Assembly (NCBI RefSeq): GCF_000715075.1
Contig: NC_134084.1
Location: forward strand, 6,760,501-6,824,500
Direction: 5' to 3'
Source: Nicotiana tabacum
Lineage: Eukaryota > Streptophyta > Magnoliopsida > Solanales > Solanaceae
DNA: 64,000 nucleotides
Shown here: piece by piece, positions 35,098 to 46,913 of the stretch
Position numbering within the stretch: position 1 is the stretch's first letter
Layout of the letters: the number at the start of each line of letters is the position of its first letter
Program-made: the position numbers and the translations under genes
Notes under the pieces: model-generated
Seen by the model: the letters and a program-made list of their open reading frames with translations, nothing else
Told to the model about the DNA's origin: nothing
Database searches by the model: none

Positions 35098-36123
35098 TTC
35101 GTGCCAATAAAAGATAAACAATAATGAACATTTTTCTTTTCACTATTCATATTAGAACAAACTAGGTTTCAAGGATTTAAAGATGACCCGCAAACTTGAA
35201 AATCAAACAAACCGCATGTTCTAATCAAAAGATTGGTAGACTCAAAAACAAAATTCTAGCTCCCTTTCTCTGTTCGACAAATGCAACCAGATGGTTATTT
35301 TTGCAAATGTGGCCCCTTCCAAATTTCACATGAATTTTGAGGCCGGGGAGGATTATTTTATGACACTTTTACAAACTTGTCCGTTCTTTTACGAAAATAA
35401 CCTTTCGACAACTGAAAGATACTCTAAGGCTATTTCGGCAAGAACGGTTTAAGACGCGGCCGAAACTGGATCGGCTTATTTTATTTTTTCATTTTTTTTT
35501 TGACTAAACATCCAAACGGCATTCACCCGACCGTTGACTCTTTGTTTTTTTTTCAAATTATGATAAAAAACTTGGTGTTGCAAACACGGCCCTTCAGCGT
35601 CTCGGGGACGAAGCTTTTTTAAGGCTGTGTGGGTCCATATCTCAAAATGACCCAAAGATGGCTGTTTATGCCAAGTCAGCCTTCCGGCGTCCCTTTCAGG
35701 AACATTCGGCTATTTATGACAAAACAGCATCACCTGACTAATTTATAACTTTTTTTTTCATCGTTTTTCAAATTAGAAAACTCAATATTACAAACACGGT
35801 CTTTCAATGTCTCGGGGACGAAGATTTTTAGGCTGTGGGGGTCAACTGGACCAAGTCTTAAAAAATGACCCAAAGGTGGCTGTTTATGCAAAGTCAGCCT
35901 TCCGGCGTCCCTTTCGGGAACATTCGGCTATGTCTTGATAAAACAGCGTCACCTGACTTCTTTATGACAAAATTAAAATTTGACATATATTTTTTATTTA
36001 TTTGTTTTTTGGCTATTTTACAAAAGGTGGGTTGGACATCACCCGACTTACTTATGACAAGATTAAAATTTTTGATTTTTGGCTATTTCAGCAAAAGGTG
36101 GGGTTGGACCCGATGAGGGTTGC

Positions 36124-36162
36124 CTACGTATCTCACATCCGGTGAGAATCAAACCCGCGTAG
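36124..36162. other. covarying hairpin motif, copy 4
   Basis: Outer stem CTACG/CGTAG; inner stem TCTCAC-ATCCG-GTGAGA. Part of a longer segment repeated at 36356. Confidence 0.6.
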
Positions 36163-36355
36163 TTCGGGCAAATAAACTATTATTGAGAAGACCCTTTTCC
36201 ATTTTCTATATTTTTTTTTATTTTATTATTATTTTCACAACAATCAAATAGACTATTATTCTATTATTTTCATTTATAACAAACAAACGAATTAACGAAA
36301 AACATAAAACATTCCTTCTTTTTGAGAAGGTGGGGTTGGACCCGATGAGGGTTGC

Positions 36356-36394
36356 CTACGTATCTCACATCCGGTGAGAATCAAACCCGCGTAG
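36356..36394. other. covarying hairpin motif, copy 5
   Basis: Identical to copy 4, preceded by the same GGTTGGACCCGATGAGGG, so a recent local duplication. Confidence 0.6.
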
Positions 36395-37910
36395 TTCGGT
36401 TCAAAGAACTACTTTAAAAGAAAAAAGGAAGCATTTTTTTTATTGATTTTCTTTTTAAAAGAAACACTTCTAAGATATATTTTGAATTTTCATTTGCTCT
36501 TTTTTTTTTATTCTAAAGAAGAAAAAGAAAATATTTTTTTTGAAACTTTACCTTTAATAAAAGAAATGCTTCTAAAATTTTTTTTAAAATTTTGAATTTC
36601 TTTTCAATTTTGAAAGAGGAATCAAAATATTTTCGGATTTGTTTTTCTATTTTATCTTTTGAATTCTGAACTTTCTTTTGAATTTTTTTTTTTGGATTAT
36701 ATATATACTTATTTTGGAACAAATAATAAAATCACATTCAACGCCGGACTCTTTTTATTTTTATTTCTGGCATTTTCATAGACAAACAAAATAAAATAAA
36801 ACATTGTAAAAACCAGACTCTTTTTTCATTTTTATTTAATGGCAAAACAAACTATTTTCTTTAATATTTTAAAAAAACCAGACAGAACAATGATGATTTT
36901 TTTTTTGCTTTTAATATAACAAACTAACAAGAGATTTTTCATTTTCAAAAATTTCGGCAGAGTTTCGACTCTACTCGGACTTCTATGCTGTTATTTTCTC
37001 CTTTTTTTACGATTTTCTTATATGTGGAAAATGATGACAACATACAAAATCTTTTGAATTTTCATGCCTTGTTTTTATATGTATTTTTATTTTTTATGTT
37101 TATTGTTATTTTCAAAATGTGGCATGGGAAACATAAGAATTTCCAAGACATCTTGGATTTCGCAAATGTTCCCCATGCGCTTTTTCCAACATATGAAGCG
37201 TGGGGGACATATGGGAATTCCAAGACTTCTTGGATTCCACAAATGTTCCCAATGTGCTTTCCCCAAAAGCAAGCGTGGGGGACATAGGGAATTCCAAGGC
37301 TTCTTGGATTCCACAAATGTTCCCCATGCTTTGATTAAAATAACATCATGCTGGAAATGACCAAATGACTCATACGCCCTTGACTAAATATAACATGTAG
37401 CACATAGGATGCCGAAAGATTGTCTATTATTTTCAGGTTGCTTGTCCTAGACGGACCCAACCCCTATGTTGAGTCCCCTAAGTCAAATGCACATGATGCA
37501 AATAAACGTTCCTACTAGGGATCCGGCATGAAGTCACGTTATTCTATGTTCAAAAACCTGGGTCAGTGTTCTAGACAGTGTACCCGAGCGGATAACTCGA
37601 GTCGAGGAGGGGGCAACTTACCGGGAACCAAAAGGTCGTCCGGCTTCGTAACTTATCCGTCCTCTTTCTTATTTCGGGTATTGACACTAACAGAATAGGG
37701 AGTCTCAACCAGTAAGCACATCCCCGGAGGTAAGAAGAGAAGGGTTTCGGCACAGTTTATATACAGTTCAAATAATATCAAAGCGGTAAAAGCAGCATTT
37801 AGCACATTAGGCTCAAAACATGTAATAATCAGATAATAAATAAAGCCAAATAATAACAATTATTCTAAGCTCGAATTCTTAACCCTGAACCAGTGGTTCT
37901 GGGTTATATA

Positions 37911-37928
37911 TCCCCAGTGGAGTCGCCA
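37911..37928 (-). promoter_or_regulatory. primer binding site of the gag-only element
   Basis: Minus strand TGGCGACTCCACTGGGGA, 4 nt from the LTR end. It fits a tRNA 3' end, probably tRNA-Arg as in Ogre elements; the tRNA identity is an inference. Confidence 0.75.
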
Positions 37929-37932
37929 GAGC

Positions 37933-40819
37933 TGTCACACCTCCTTTTTCCGCGCCCGATGGGCGCAGGGGGAGTTTTTCCCAATTAAAGGACAATCGAG
38001 ACGGGATTTGTTCATTTATTTCAGAGTCGCCATTTGGGAGATTTAGGGTGTCCCAAGTCACCAATTTTAATCTCGAATAGAGGAAAAGAATGACTCCATA
38101 TTACAGTCTGCGTACCAAAAATCCGGATAAGGAATTCTGTTAACCCGGGAGAAGGTGTTAGGCATTTCCGAGTTCCGTGGTTCTAGCACGGTCGCTCAAT
38201 TGTTATATTCGGCTTGATTATCTGATTTTATACAAGTATGAACTTATGTGCAAATTTTAACTTTTAACCGCTTTATTATTATTGTTTTTGCAAGAATGTG
38301 AACATCGCTTAAAACACGTCCTTGGACTGCGTCACATGAAATGCACCCACCATCCGGAACGCATTTTACTTGATGTTTTGAGATTTGAATTTGGGTCACA
38401 TGAAATGCACACCCGAGTTTAAGAAAGTAGATTATTAAACACGCGCCTAAAGAGACTATCGTGTTATTATTTTGGGAAGGCCACGAAATTCGCTAAGCGG
38501 CCCTCCTGAATTCTAAATATTTTTAATATATATATATTTAGAGGGCCCCGCAGCTTCTACATTTTTGTTTGTCGAGGCTCGTCTCATTCATTATTTTTAA
38601 AAGAATTTGCAACGTCATGAAATGCATCTCGGGCCACGCCACAATCAATGCGCCCGTGACTAGAGACATATTTCGACTCCGTTGAGATTTGGATTTGAGT
38701 CACATAAATGTGCACCCGAGTTTAGGGAGATAACATTATTAAAGGCGCGCCTAAAGCAACTAGCGCATTATTATTTTAGGTGGGGCCGTGAAATTTTCTA
38801 AATGGCCCGTCCCGGAATCTAAGTGTTTAATACATACATTTAGAGGGCCCCGCGGCTTGTGCATTTTTTCTTTTCTTCTTTTTTTTTTTTTTTATTTGTT
38901 TTTTTTTTTGCGAGGCTCGTCTCATTCTTACTATTTAAGGGCAAACTTAAAACAACTACGATTTCCTACTAGTGAAGCCATCCGAGATTAAACAAAAAAA
39001 AACGATTCTAACAGGTAATAATATCCATGGTAAAAATGAAAAATAGAATAACCTCGTTCATATGCTCATATTTACTTTAAGCATGCAGTAACCAAACATA
39101 AAATACCATTTTTAACACAACAACAAAAATTGCATCGTTGACATTCATAAATATAGAATATTTTCATTTATTGCCTTGAATCATAACATGCGAAACGAAC
39201 AAAATGAAACAAGGGACGAAGAACACCAACCTTCGAACCTCGACAATCCTAGAACGACAAACAGTGCCTCCTACGAAACTTGAACCGGACTTCACCGAAC
39301 AAGGAACAACAACGAAAACTCGGAACGACCTCGACGTTCCGGACCTCGACGAACAAAACAACCTCACCGGACTGAAGCAACGACTGAGCTTACTCAGCAA
39401 CGCAGCGACGCAGCAACAGCTGCTGTATTTTTCGGCGCAGCACTGTTGCGTGAAGCTGCAACAAAGAAGTCGTTGGACAGTTGACGACGGGGGTGGTTGC
39501 GGGCAGTGGTTGACGGGGATGGTACGTGGTCGACGACCGGACTGGGACGACGAACAGCTGAGGTCGTCGGGGTGCAGCGATGGAGGGAGTTTTTTAGCGG
39601 TCGTCCATGGTGGTTTTGAGGCAGCAGGTTGACGGGGATGGTACGTGGGGGTGCCGGAAGGTGGTGACTGGTTGGTCGCGATGGCTGGACCTTGGACGTG
39701 AGGGCGACTGGTTTGGTGGTCGACGTGAGGAGATGGTTATGTTCCGGTTAGGGCGTCGTTTACAGTAGGGTTTTTGTGCTTCTTTTTCTCAAAGAAGAAG
39801 AAGATGAACAGTAGTATCTTCCCCACTTTTCCAAAAGTCCGTTCTTTCTTCCATTCAAAAAATCCAAAGTGTTTCTTTGTTTTCGTTTCTTTTTTTTTCG
39901 TTCTGTTCCTTTCTCTCTTCTTATCTCGTTCCCCCCGTTTTTTATCTTCTGCTTCTTCTTTTAAGAAGAAGATAAACAGTACATGTTCTCCTTTTTTTTT
40001 TTCAAAATTCTTAAAATCCCTCCTTTTTCAAATTCCCCCCGTCCTTTTCGTTGGTCCCCGTGTTTTGTAACATAATGCCCATGAAAATGAGCCCCACGCG
40101 TGGTGGGGTTCGAGGCATATGTCCCCCACGCGTGGTGGGGTTCCCCACGTGTCCTGGACACGGTTTATTATGGGCTAGGTCCGAAAATTAGGCCTAAAAC
40201 CGGGTAGTTTGAACCCGAATATTATTCTTTTGCCCGGACCCGAGAAATAGGAACACGTTGCTTAACTAGTCCTATGTAAGCAAAATAACTACCAAAAATA
40301 AGACTAGTATTTAAACAAAACTATATATATTTTTAAATATTTTTTCAAGATTTTTAAAATAGCTACAAAATATTAATAAAACTATTTTTTTTTTGTAATT
40401 TTCGTTTTAAATATTAAGATAAAATATGAGGTAATATTTTTGTATTTTTTCCAAGTTAAAAATGACTATAGAATATTAATAAAACTATTTTTTGTAATTT
40501 TCGTTCTTTAATAAAGACAAAAATATGACGTAATATTTTTGTATTTTTCAAAATTATAATGACTGCAAACATTGATAGAACTATATTTTTTGTAATTTTC
40601 GAATTTATATAAAGTACCAAAATAAAGTACAATTTTTGTATTTTTCAAATTTATGAGAGATACATAAACTAAAATTTATATATATATTTTTTGAATTTTT
40701 TCTTTTTTTTGCAACGAAATAAAGTAAAATAGTTAAAATAGCCATACTGGACCCAATTTCACATATTCATGCTAAAAATGTGAAAATTCTCGGGGAGGGT
40801 CAAAAATCACGTGCTTACA
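37933..40819 (-). mobile_element. 5' LTR of the gag-only Tat element
   Basis: 2887 bp, nearly identical to 25471-28375. Differences are mainly (TA)n and poly-T length changes plus a few transitions. CCACGCGTGG palindromes lie at about 40093-40140, some 670-725 nt into the LTR. Confidence 0.85.
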
Positions 40820-40824
40820 TGCAC

Positions 40825-41177
40825 AAACTCAATCTTATATATGGAATATATGTTATGTGTGTGGTGGTCAAGATGGTCACTTTTATGATTGTGCTTATAC
40901 TTCTTATCCTCCCCCAACCCCTTATTATGATGGTTTTACATTTTTTTATGATGTTAATAGGAACATAGAACCTGGGGATGCTGACCTAAAAGAGATGAAG
41001 GATATATTCATGTTCCTCTTGGAACGAAATAATGAGAAAGAATTGCAAATACAAAGTCAATGGGATACTATCCAAAGGCAAGAGGCAATTATTCGCAACT
41101 TGGAGGCTCAAGTGGCTCAATTAGTTAAAGCTTTTAATGCTCATCAAGCTTATATTATGGGTTGTAGCCAGGAGTAG
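40825..41177 (+). pseudogene. gag C-terminal fragment of Athila-like element
   Basis: Continues the frame interrupted at 25465. Zinc-knuckle-like CYVCGGQDGHFYDC, then DLKEMKDIFMFLLERNN and a coiled-coil-like stretch (QRQEAIIRNLEAQVAQLVKA), typical of the gag end in Athila-like elements. It ends with a stop at 41175-41177, with further decayed coding-like sequence to about 41550. No pol follows. Inactive. Confidence 0.55.
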
Positions 41178-42315
41178 TGTGTGTTAGAGACTGAAATTGA
41201 GGTGCTAACAGAGGAGGTTAGAGTAGAGCACTAATAATCTATCCCACTATAATTTGAGGATGCCGATATTGAAGAAGTAACACTAGAGTCAACCGAGGAT
41301 ATTGAAGAAAAATATTTAGTTGAGTCTAGTGTCATTGGTGGAGATGATGTTGAACTTCTCGAATTTCATGTATTTGAGTGTGTTGGACCTCATTCCAAAC
41401 ACTTCTTTACATTATGTTCGAATGGTAAAATGAGAATGGATCCATACGAGCGTAGAAAAGAGAAAAGGGAAGAGGTAGACGAGCCATGTATTCTAAAATT
41501 TTTGAGGTCGTCTAGGCAAGGTGACACTCGTAGGTTGAAAACAAAAAATGCATAAAAATCATTTAATTTTTTGATCGCAACATTTTGTATCGCCCCAAGA
41601 GAATGATCATAGAGCATAATCAAAACTTGGGGTTCATTCATAAGTTCAAAGTAGAGGAAAAAAGTGGTTCATGTGGTGCCACGACATTAACTAAGGCACT
41701 TGTTGGGAGGTCACCCAACTTTACTATTTTTTTATTTTGTTTTTATTTTTTTAATTTTTATTATATTATTATTGTAGTGTAGTTTTTCAACTCTGTAGGG
41801 GCATGAAAATCAAACGCATTGGAAGGAAGCAAAAGCAAGCCAGATGGTTAGAACTAAGTGTGGGGTGTCTGCACAAAGAAAAATGCCAGGAAGAAGTTTG
41901 AGTACCCATGAACTGCTAATGATTCAGTCTTTGTCCTTCCACGGAGTTTCTTTTACCCTCTTATTATTTATGGTGTGCACTGAGGACAATGCACAATCTT
42001 AAGTATGAGGTGATTAGATTGTCTGGATAACTTTCTATGTTATATAGTTGTGTTAGTTTAATTGAATAATTTTTTTTAGAAAAATAAAAAAGATTAGACT
42101 TTTCCCGATGATGTATATCCTAGATAATTTTCTTGAGGGTTTAAGGTCAAACCAAAAACATACAAAAAAATAGAAAAATCAAAAAATCGTGTCTTTTAAT
42201 TTTATTTTAGACAGTAATAATCCCATGTGGTCTTTCTTTATGCCTTGGTTCTTTTTCATGGGATGTAGTTTGAATCGTGTCATAATTTTTTTATTTTTAG
42301 AGTAGATTAGGATTT
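41178..42315 (+). mobile_element. downstream part of the Athila-like remnant
   Basis: Contains ACTAAGGCACTTGTTGGGAG and GAGGACAATGCACAATCTTA, phrases seen in 3' non-coding regions of plant Athila-like elements. No polymerase gene. Interrupted at 42316 by a chromovirus LTR. Confidence 0.45.
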
Positions 42316-45193
42316 TGTCAAGATCCGTAATTCTTAGCATTGGGACCGTGATGGCGCCTAATATTTCACTTGCTAAGCAAGCCAACGTTAGAACAATTTA
42401 TCCATTTTTAACAATTAAATTAAATAATGAGAGATAATTAGAATAACTGAAATAATAATGCAGAAAATGAAACTGCCAAACGTCTATTACAATCCCCTAA
42501 ACCTGGTGTCACTAGTGCACGAGCTTCTAAAGTAATACACATAAAGGTTTGAAATAAGTACAAAGCTATCTAAATGAAGTTATATAGCTAACAAGAAAAC
42601 AGGATGGGGACTCCAGGAGCTACGGGCGCTGAACAGCCGTACCTCAAGTCTCCCCGATGTCCAATCCGAGCATGCTAACAATCGCTACTAGGATCGACTC
42701 CAAAATATGCACAGTGTGCGGAGTGTAGTATCAGTACAACCGACCCCATGAACTGGTAAGTGTCGAGTCTAACCTCGACGAATTAGTGACGAAGCTAAGG
42801 CGGGTCACCTACGGAAATACTGAACATAATTTAAACAGCCAACATAAATTGATAACCATAGCCTCGAAAATACACAATCTCGTCCAGAATTACCAATCTT
42901 TACCAGTTCAAATAATAATACTGAGAAACAATGCAGCTCGTGAAAAGGAAATATATAGGTTGTTGTGGCACGCAACCCGATCCCATCAGACAACACATAA
43001 TCCTCCCTTATTCCACCGTAACAATATCAATAATAGTAAATATTTTTATATATTTGTTGCGGCGCGCAACCCGAACCCACTGTATATCAATATTAATAAT
43101 TCACCCTTATTTCACCATGTCAATCCACCCTTATTCCACCTGTTATGGCGTGCAACCCGATCCCATCGTATAAATATATTCACCTTTATTCCATCATATC
43201 AATCCTCTCTTATTACGCCTGATGCGGCGTGCAGCCCGATCCCACCATATTAGTACCAAATACTCAATATACACAGTCAAATCAACAATCTAAATTACAA
43301 GTCTTTTACGATGAATAAATACCAAACTGAACCAAGAGAATGAAACCTTGTTCAATATAGAATCAACACAAATAATACTACATAACAAAACCAACCTAGC
43401 AATTTACAATTAGAAGGTGCAAACAAGTCAAATTAAGCAAATAATAGGGATTTGGGGAACTATGAAAAGAACTAACACGGTTAACAAAAAAAGATATTGA
43501 TTAACACGAAAGCATCTAGAACATATAACAATTAAGACAGGGAAGGAAACAGTTAAGGAAAAATAGAAATTCAAGGAAGATAAATAATTTGGTGGCGTAT
43601 AAGCACTCATCACTTTGCATATACGCCGCTCACATGGATTTCACATAACACATAGTCCGAGGGTTCCTAATTCCCTCAAGTCTAGGTTAGACACAACACT
43701 TACCTTGCTCCTAGGACTACTCAAAGCTCAACCACGACTTTGCCTTTCAAACTAGACTCCAAACCATCAATATCTAGCAAAGTACCAACCAAACAATTCA
43801 GAATAAGCCTTAAGAATCACCCACGATAAAAAAATTCGATTTAGGTCATTATTGAAAAAGTCAATAAAAGTCAACACCTCTGCCTGCTTGGTCCAACCCG
43901 AAATTCAGACAAAAACCCGATTACCCATTCACCCCCGAGTCCGGATATACAATTCGTTTTGGAATTCGACCTCAATATGAGGTCTAAATCCCCAAATTTT
44001 GAAATCTCTAGTTTCTACCAAAAAATTCCCAATTCCACCATGAAAACCTTAGATTTTAGGTTAAAGATTGTGAAATGTAATGAAAGATTTAATGAAAATG
44101 AGTTAGAATCACTTGCCAATAATTTGGGGAAGAAAACGTCTTTGAAAAATTGCCTAGAGGGTTTCTTGTTTTGAAAGTTTTGAGAAATGAGAAAAAACTC
44201 CTGTCTAAGTTAAGTTTTACACAGCTGCAGATGTCGTAAATGCGACCAGGGGTTCGCAATTGCGAGAAATACTTCGCAAATGCGAAGCTTCCTCAGCCCT
44301 GTTGTCTTCGCAAATGCGAACAGTTGTTCGCAAATGCGGCCTAAGTTGATCACAACTGCGATCCTAACTTCGCAATTACGAAGGTCTCCTCCCGGCTCCA
44401 CTGCTCGCAAATACGATGATTCTTTGCAAATGTGAGGCTCACATTTGCGAGCCAGACCTCGCAAATGCAAAGTCTGCAGACCTGAAGCACACTAGCTATG
44501 ATTTCTAAATCCAAAACACTCCGTAGCCTATCAAAAACTCAATCGAACCCTCGGGGCTCCAAACCAAACATGCACAGAAGTCTTAAAACATCATACGAAC
44601 TTGCTCGAACGATAAAATCGCCAAAATAACACCTACAACTACAAATTTAGCACCAAATCAAATGAAGTTCTCAAGAACACTTTGAAATTTCTATTTTCAC
44701 AACCGGACATCCGAATCACGTCCAACCAACTCCATTTCTCACCAAATTTTACAGGCAAGTCATAAATATTATATGGGACCTATAACGGGCTCCGAAACCA
44801 AAATACGGACCTAGTATGAACAAGGCCAAACATTAATCAATACTTAAAACTATTGAATTTTCAAACTTTTAATTTTCAACAAAAATTCAGAACTCGAGCT
44901 ATGAACCTCCGAATTCGATTCTGAGCATACACCTAAGTCCAATATTTCAATATGGACCCACTGGAACCGTCAAAGCACGGGTCCGTGTCCACTTACTCAA
45001 AACATCGACCAAAGTCAACTAAAATTAATTTTTAAGGCAAAAAATATCGTTTTAATCAATTTTTAACATATAAGCCTTCCGAAAAAATACTCGGACCGCG
45101 CACACAAATTGAGGAAGGCTAAAATGAGGTGCTTAAAGCCTTGAAACACAGAATTTGGTTTTAAATCATAAGATGACCTATCGGGTCATCACA
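42316..45193 (-). mobile_element. 3' LTR of Tekay/Del-type chromovirus (element E)
   Basis: Minus strand starts TGTGATGACCCGATAGG at 45193 right after polypurine GAGAGGTGGAGAA and ends GGATCTTGACA at 42316. Contains several GCGTGCAACCCGATCCCA repeats (42960-43250) and a CGCAAATGCGAA cluster. The pol stop codon overlaps the LTR start. Confidence 0.8.
44225..44470. repeat. clustered CGCAAATGCG words in LTR E
   Basis: About ten TTCGCAAATGCGAA-like words in 245 bp, 725-970 nt into the LTR, the same relative position as the GCGATCGC cluster of LTR A. Confidence 0.7.
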
Positions 45194-46913
45194 TTCTCCA
45201 CCTCTCAAATAATCGTTCCTCGAACGGATATAAAAAGCTGGTGAAAAGGTGGGGATATCTACTCCGCATATCGGACTTGGACTCCCAGGTAGCTTCCTCA
45301 ACGGGCTGAACTCTCCACTGCACTCGAACTGAAGGATAACTCTTCGATCTCAACTGACGAACCTGCTGGTCTAGAATAGCTACAACCTCCTCCTCATCGG
45401 TCAAATCCTTGTCCAGTTGGACAGTGCTGAAGTCTAACACGTGGGATGGATCGTCGTGATACTTCTGAAGCATGGACACATGGAACACTGGATGGATCGC
45501 TGATAAACCAGGTGGCAACGCAAGTCTGTAAGCCACCTCTCCCACTCGCTCAAGAATCTCAAAAGGCCCGATGTACCTAGGGCTCAACTTGCCCTTCTTG
45601 CCAAACCTCATTAAACCCTTCATGGGTGACACACGAAGCAACACTCTCTTTTCGACCATGAATGCAACATCACGGACCTTACGGTCGGCATAACTCTTCT
45701 GCCTGGACTGAGCTATGCGAAATCTATCTTGAATGATCTTAACCTTATCCAAGGCATCCTATACCAAATCTGTGCCCAATAACCGAGCCTCCCCCGGCTC
45801 AAACCATCCAGCCGGCGATCGGCACTGCCTACCATATAATGCCTCATAGGGAGCCATTTGGATGTTCGACTGATAGCTGTTATTGTAGGCAAACTCCGCA
45901 AGTGGAAAGAAATGATCCCAAGATTCTCCAAGTCAATAACACAAGCGCGGAACATATCTTCTAATATCTGAATAGTGCGCTCAGACTGTTCGTCCGTCTG
46001 AGGATGAAATGTTGTGCTCAGCTCAACCCGCATGCCCAACTCACGCAGTACCACCCTCCAGAAAAATGCGAGGTAAAATGTGTACCTCGATTAGAAATGA
46101 TAGACACGGGCACACCATGAAGATGAACGATCTCGCGAATATAAATCTCTGTCAATCGCTCTAAAGAATAGGTAACTGCCACAGGGATGAAATGAAATGA
46201 CTTGGTCAGTCTATCCACAATAACCCAAATAGCATCAAACTTCCTCTAAGCGGAAGTCTAACAACGAAATCCATAGTGATATGCTCCTATTTCTACTCAG
46301 GAATCTCTATCTTCTAAAGCAAACCACCACGTCTCTGATGCTCGTACATTACTTGTTGACAATTTAGACACCGAGCCACATATGCCACTATATCTTTCTT
46401 CATTATCCTCCATCGATAATGTTGTCGCAAGTCCTGATATATCTTGGCGGTGCCCGGATGAATAGAATATCGGGAACTGTGGGCCTCCTCTAGAATCAAC
46501 TCACGAAGTCCATCCATATTAGGCACACAAACACGACCCTGCATCCTCAAAACTCCATCATCTCCAACCGTAACCTGCTTGGCATCGCCGTGTCGCACTG
46601 TATCCCTAAGGACAAGCAAATAAGGGTCATTATATTGTCGCTCCCTGATGCTCTCAAACAAAGAAGACTGAGCAACTGTACAAGCTAGAACACGACTGGG
46701 CTCAGAAACATCCAACCTCACGAACTGATTGGCCAAGGTCTGAACATCTAACGCAAGCGGTCTCTCACCGAGTGGAATGTACGCAAGGTTGCCCATACTC
46801 ACTGACTTCCTACTCAAGGCATCGGCCACCACATTGGCTTTCTCGGGATAATACAAAATGATAATATCATAGTCTTTCAATAGCTCTAACCACCTCCTCT
46901 CGTTTGGGGTCAT
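45189..46913 (-). pseudogene. 3' part of chromovirus pol (RNase H end, integrase, chromodomain), frameshifted
   Basis: Order on the minus strand: RNase H tail ending KANVVADALSRKSVS; integrase zinc finger (HSSRYSIHPG to CLNCQQ); catalytic core fragments (MDRLTKSFHFIPV, HGVPVSIISNRGTHFTSHF, TFHPQTDEQSERTIQILEDM); C-terminal RYIGPFEILERVGEVAYRL and HPVFHVSMLQKY; a chromodomain-like VQWRVQPVEEATWES. The frame changes at least three times (about 46250, 46060, 45750), and the second catalytic Asp is Asn (ISNRGT). Everything upstream of 46913 is missing. Dead Tekay/Del-type fragment. Confidence 0.85.

Larger units (their letters stand above)
34809..37910 (-). mobile_element. long 5' leader of the gag-only element
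   Basis: About 3.1 kb without a supported gene. Holds an ATTT microsatellite (about 34903-34925), hairpin copies 3-5, two ~190-bp direct repeats (about 35575-35960, GTCTCGGGGACGAAG and TTCCGGCGTCCCTTTC), and three ~80-bp repeats at 37130-37330 (CTTCTTGGATTCCACAAATG). No extra upstream ORF, as found in Ogre, is recognisable. Confidence 0.6.
25471..40819 (-). mobile_element. complete non-autonomous Tat/Ogre-type LTR retrotransposon (gag only)
   Basis: A 15.35-kb element bounded by a perfect 5-bp TSD, TGCAC (25466-25470 and 40820-40824). Minus orientation: 5' LTR 37933-40819, primer site 37911-37928, leader, gag 33315-34808, long 3' UTR with tandem repeats, polypurine tract, 3' LTR 25471-28375. 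No protease, reverse transcriptase, RNase H or integrase is recognisable, so it would need enzymes in trans. LTRs differ by roughly eight substitutions by eye, all transitions, plus homopolymer indels. It is inserted in an Athila-like remnant. Confidence 0.85.

Noticed and set aside
40780..40968. 62-codon hydrophobic frame at 40780-40968 as a membrane peptide
   Set aside because: It starts inside the LTR and crosses the insertion junction; the gag-like frame with the zinc knuckle is the better reading.
42786..43253. 155-codon frame in LTR E
   Set aside because: Built on GCGTGCAACCCGATCC repeats of the LTR.
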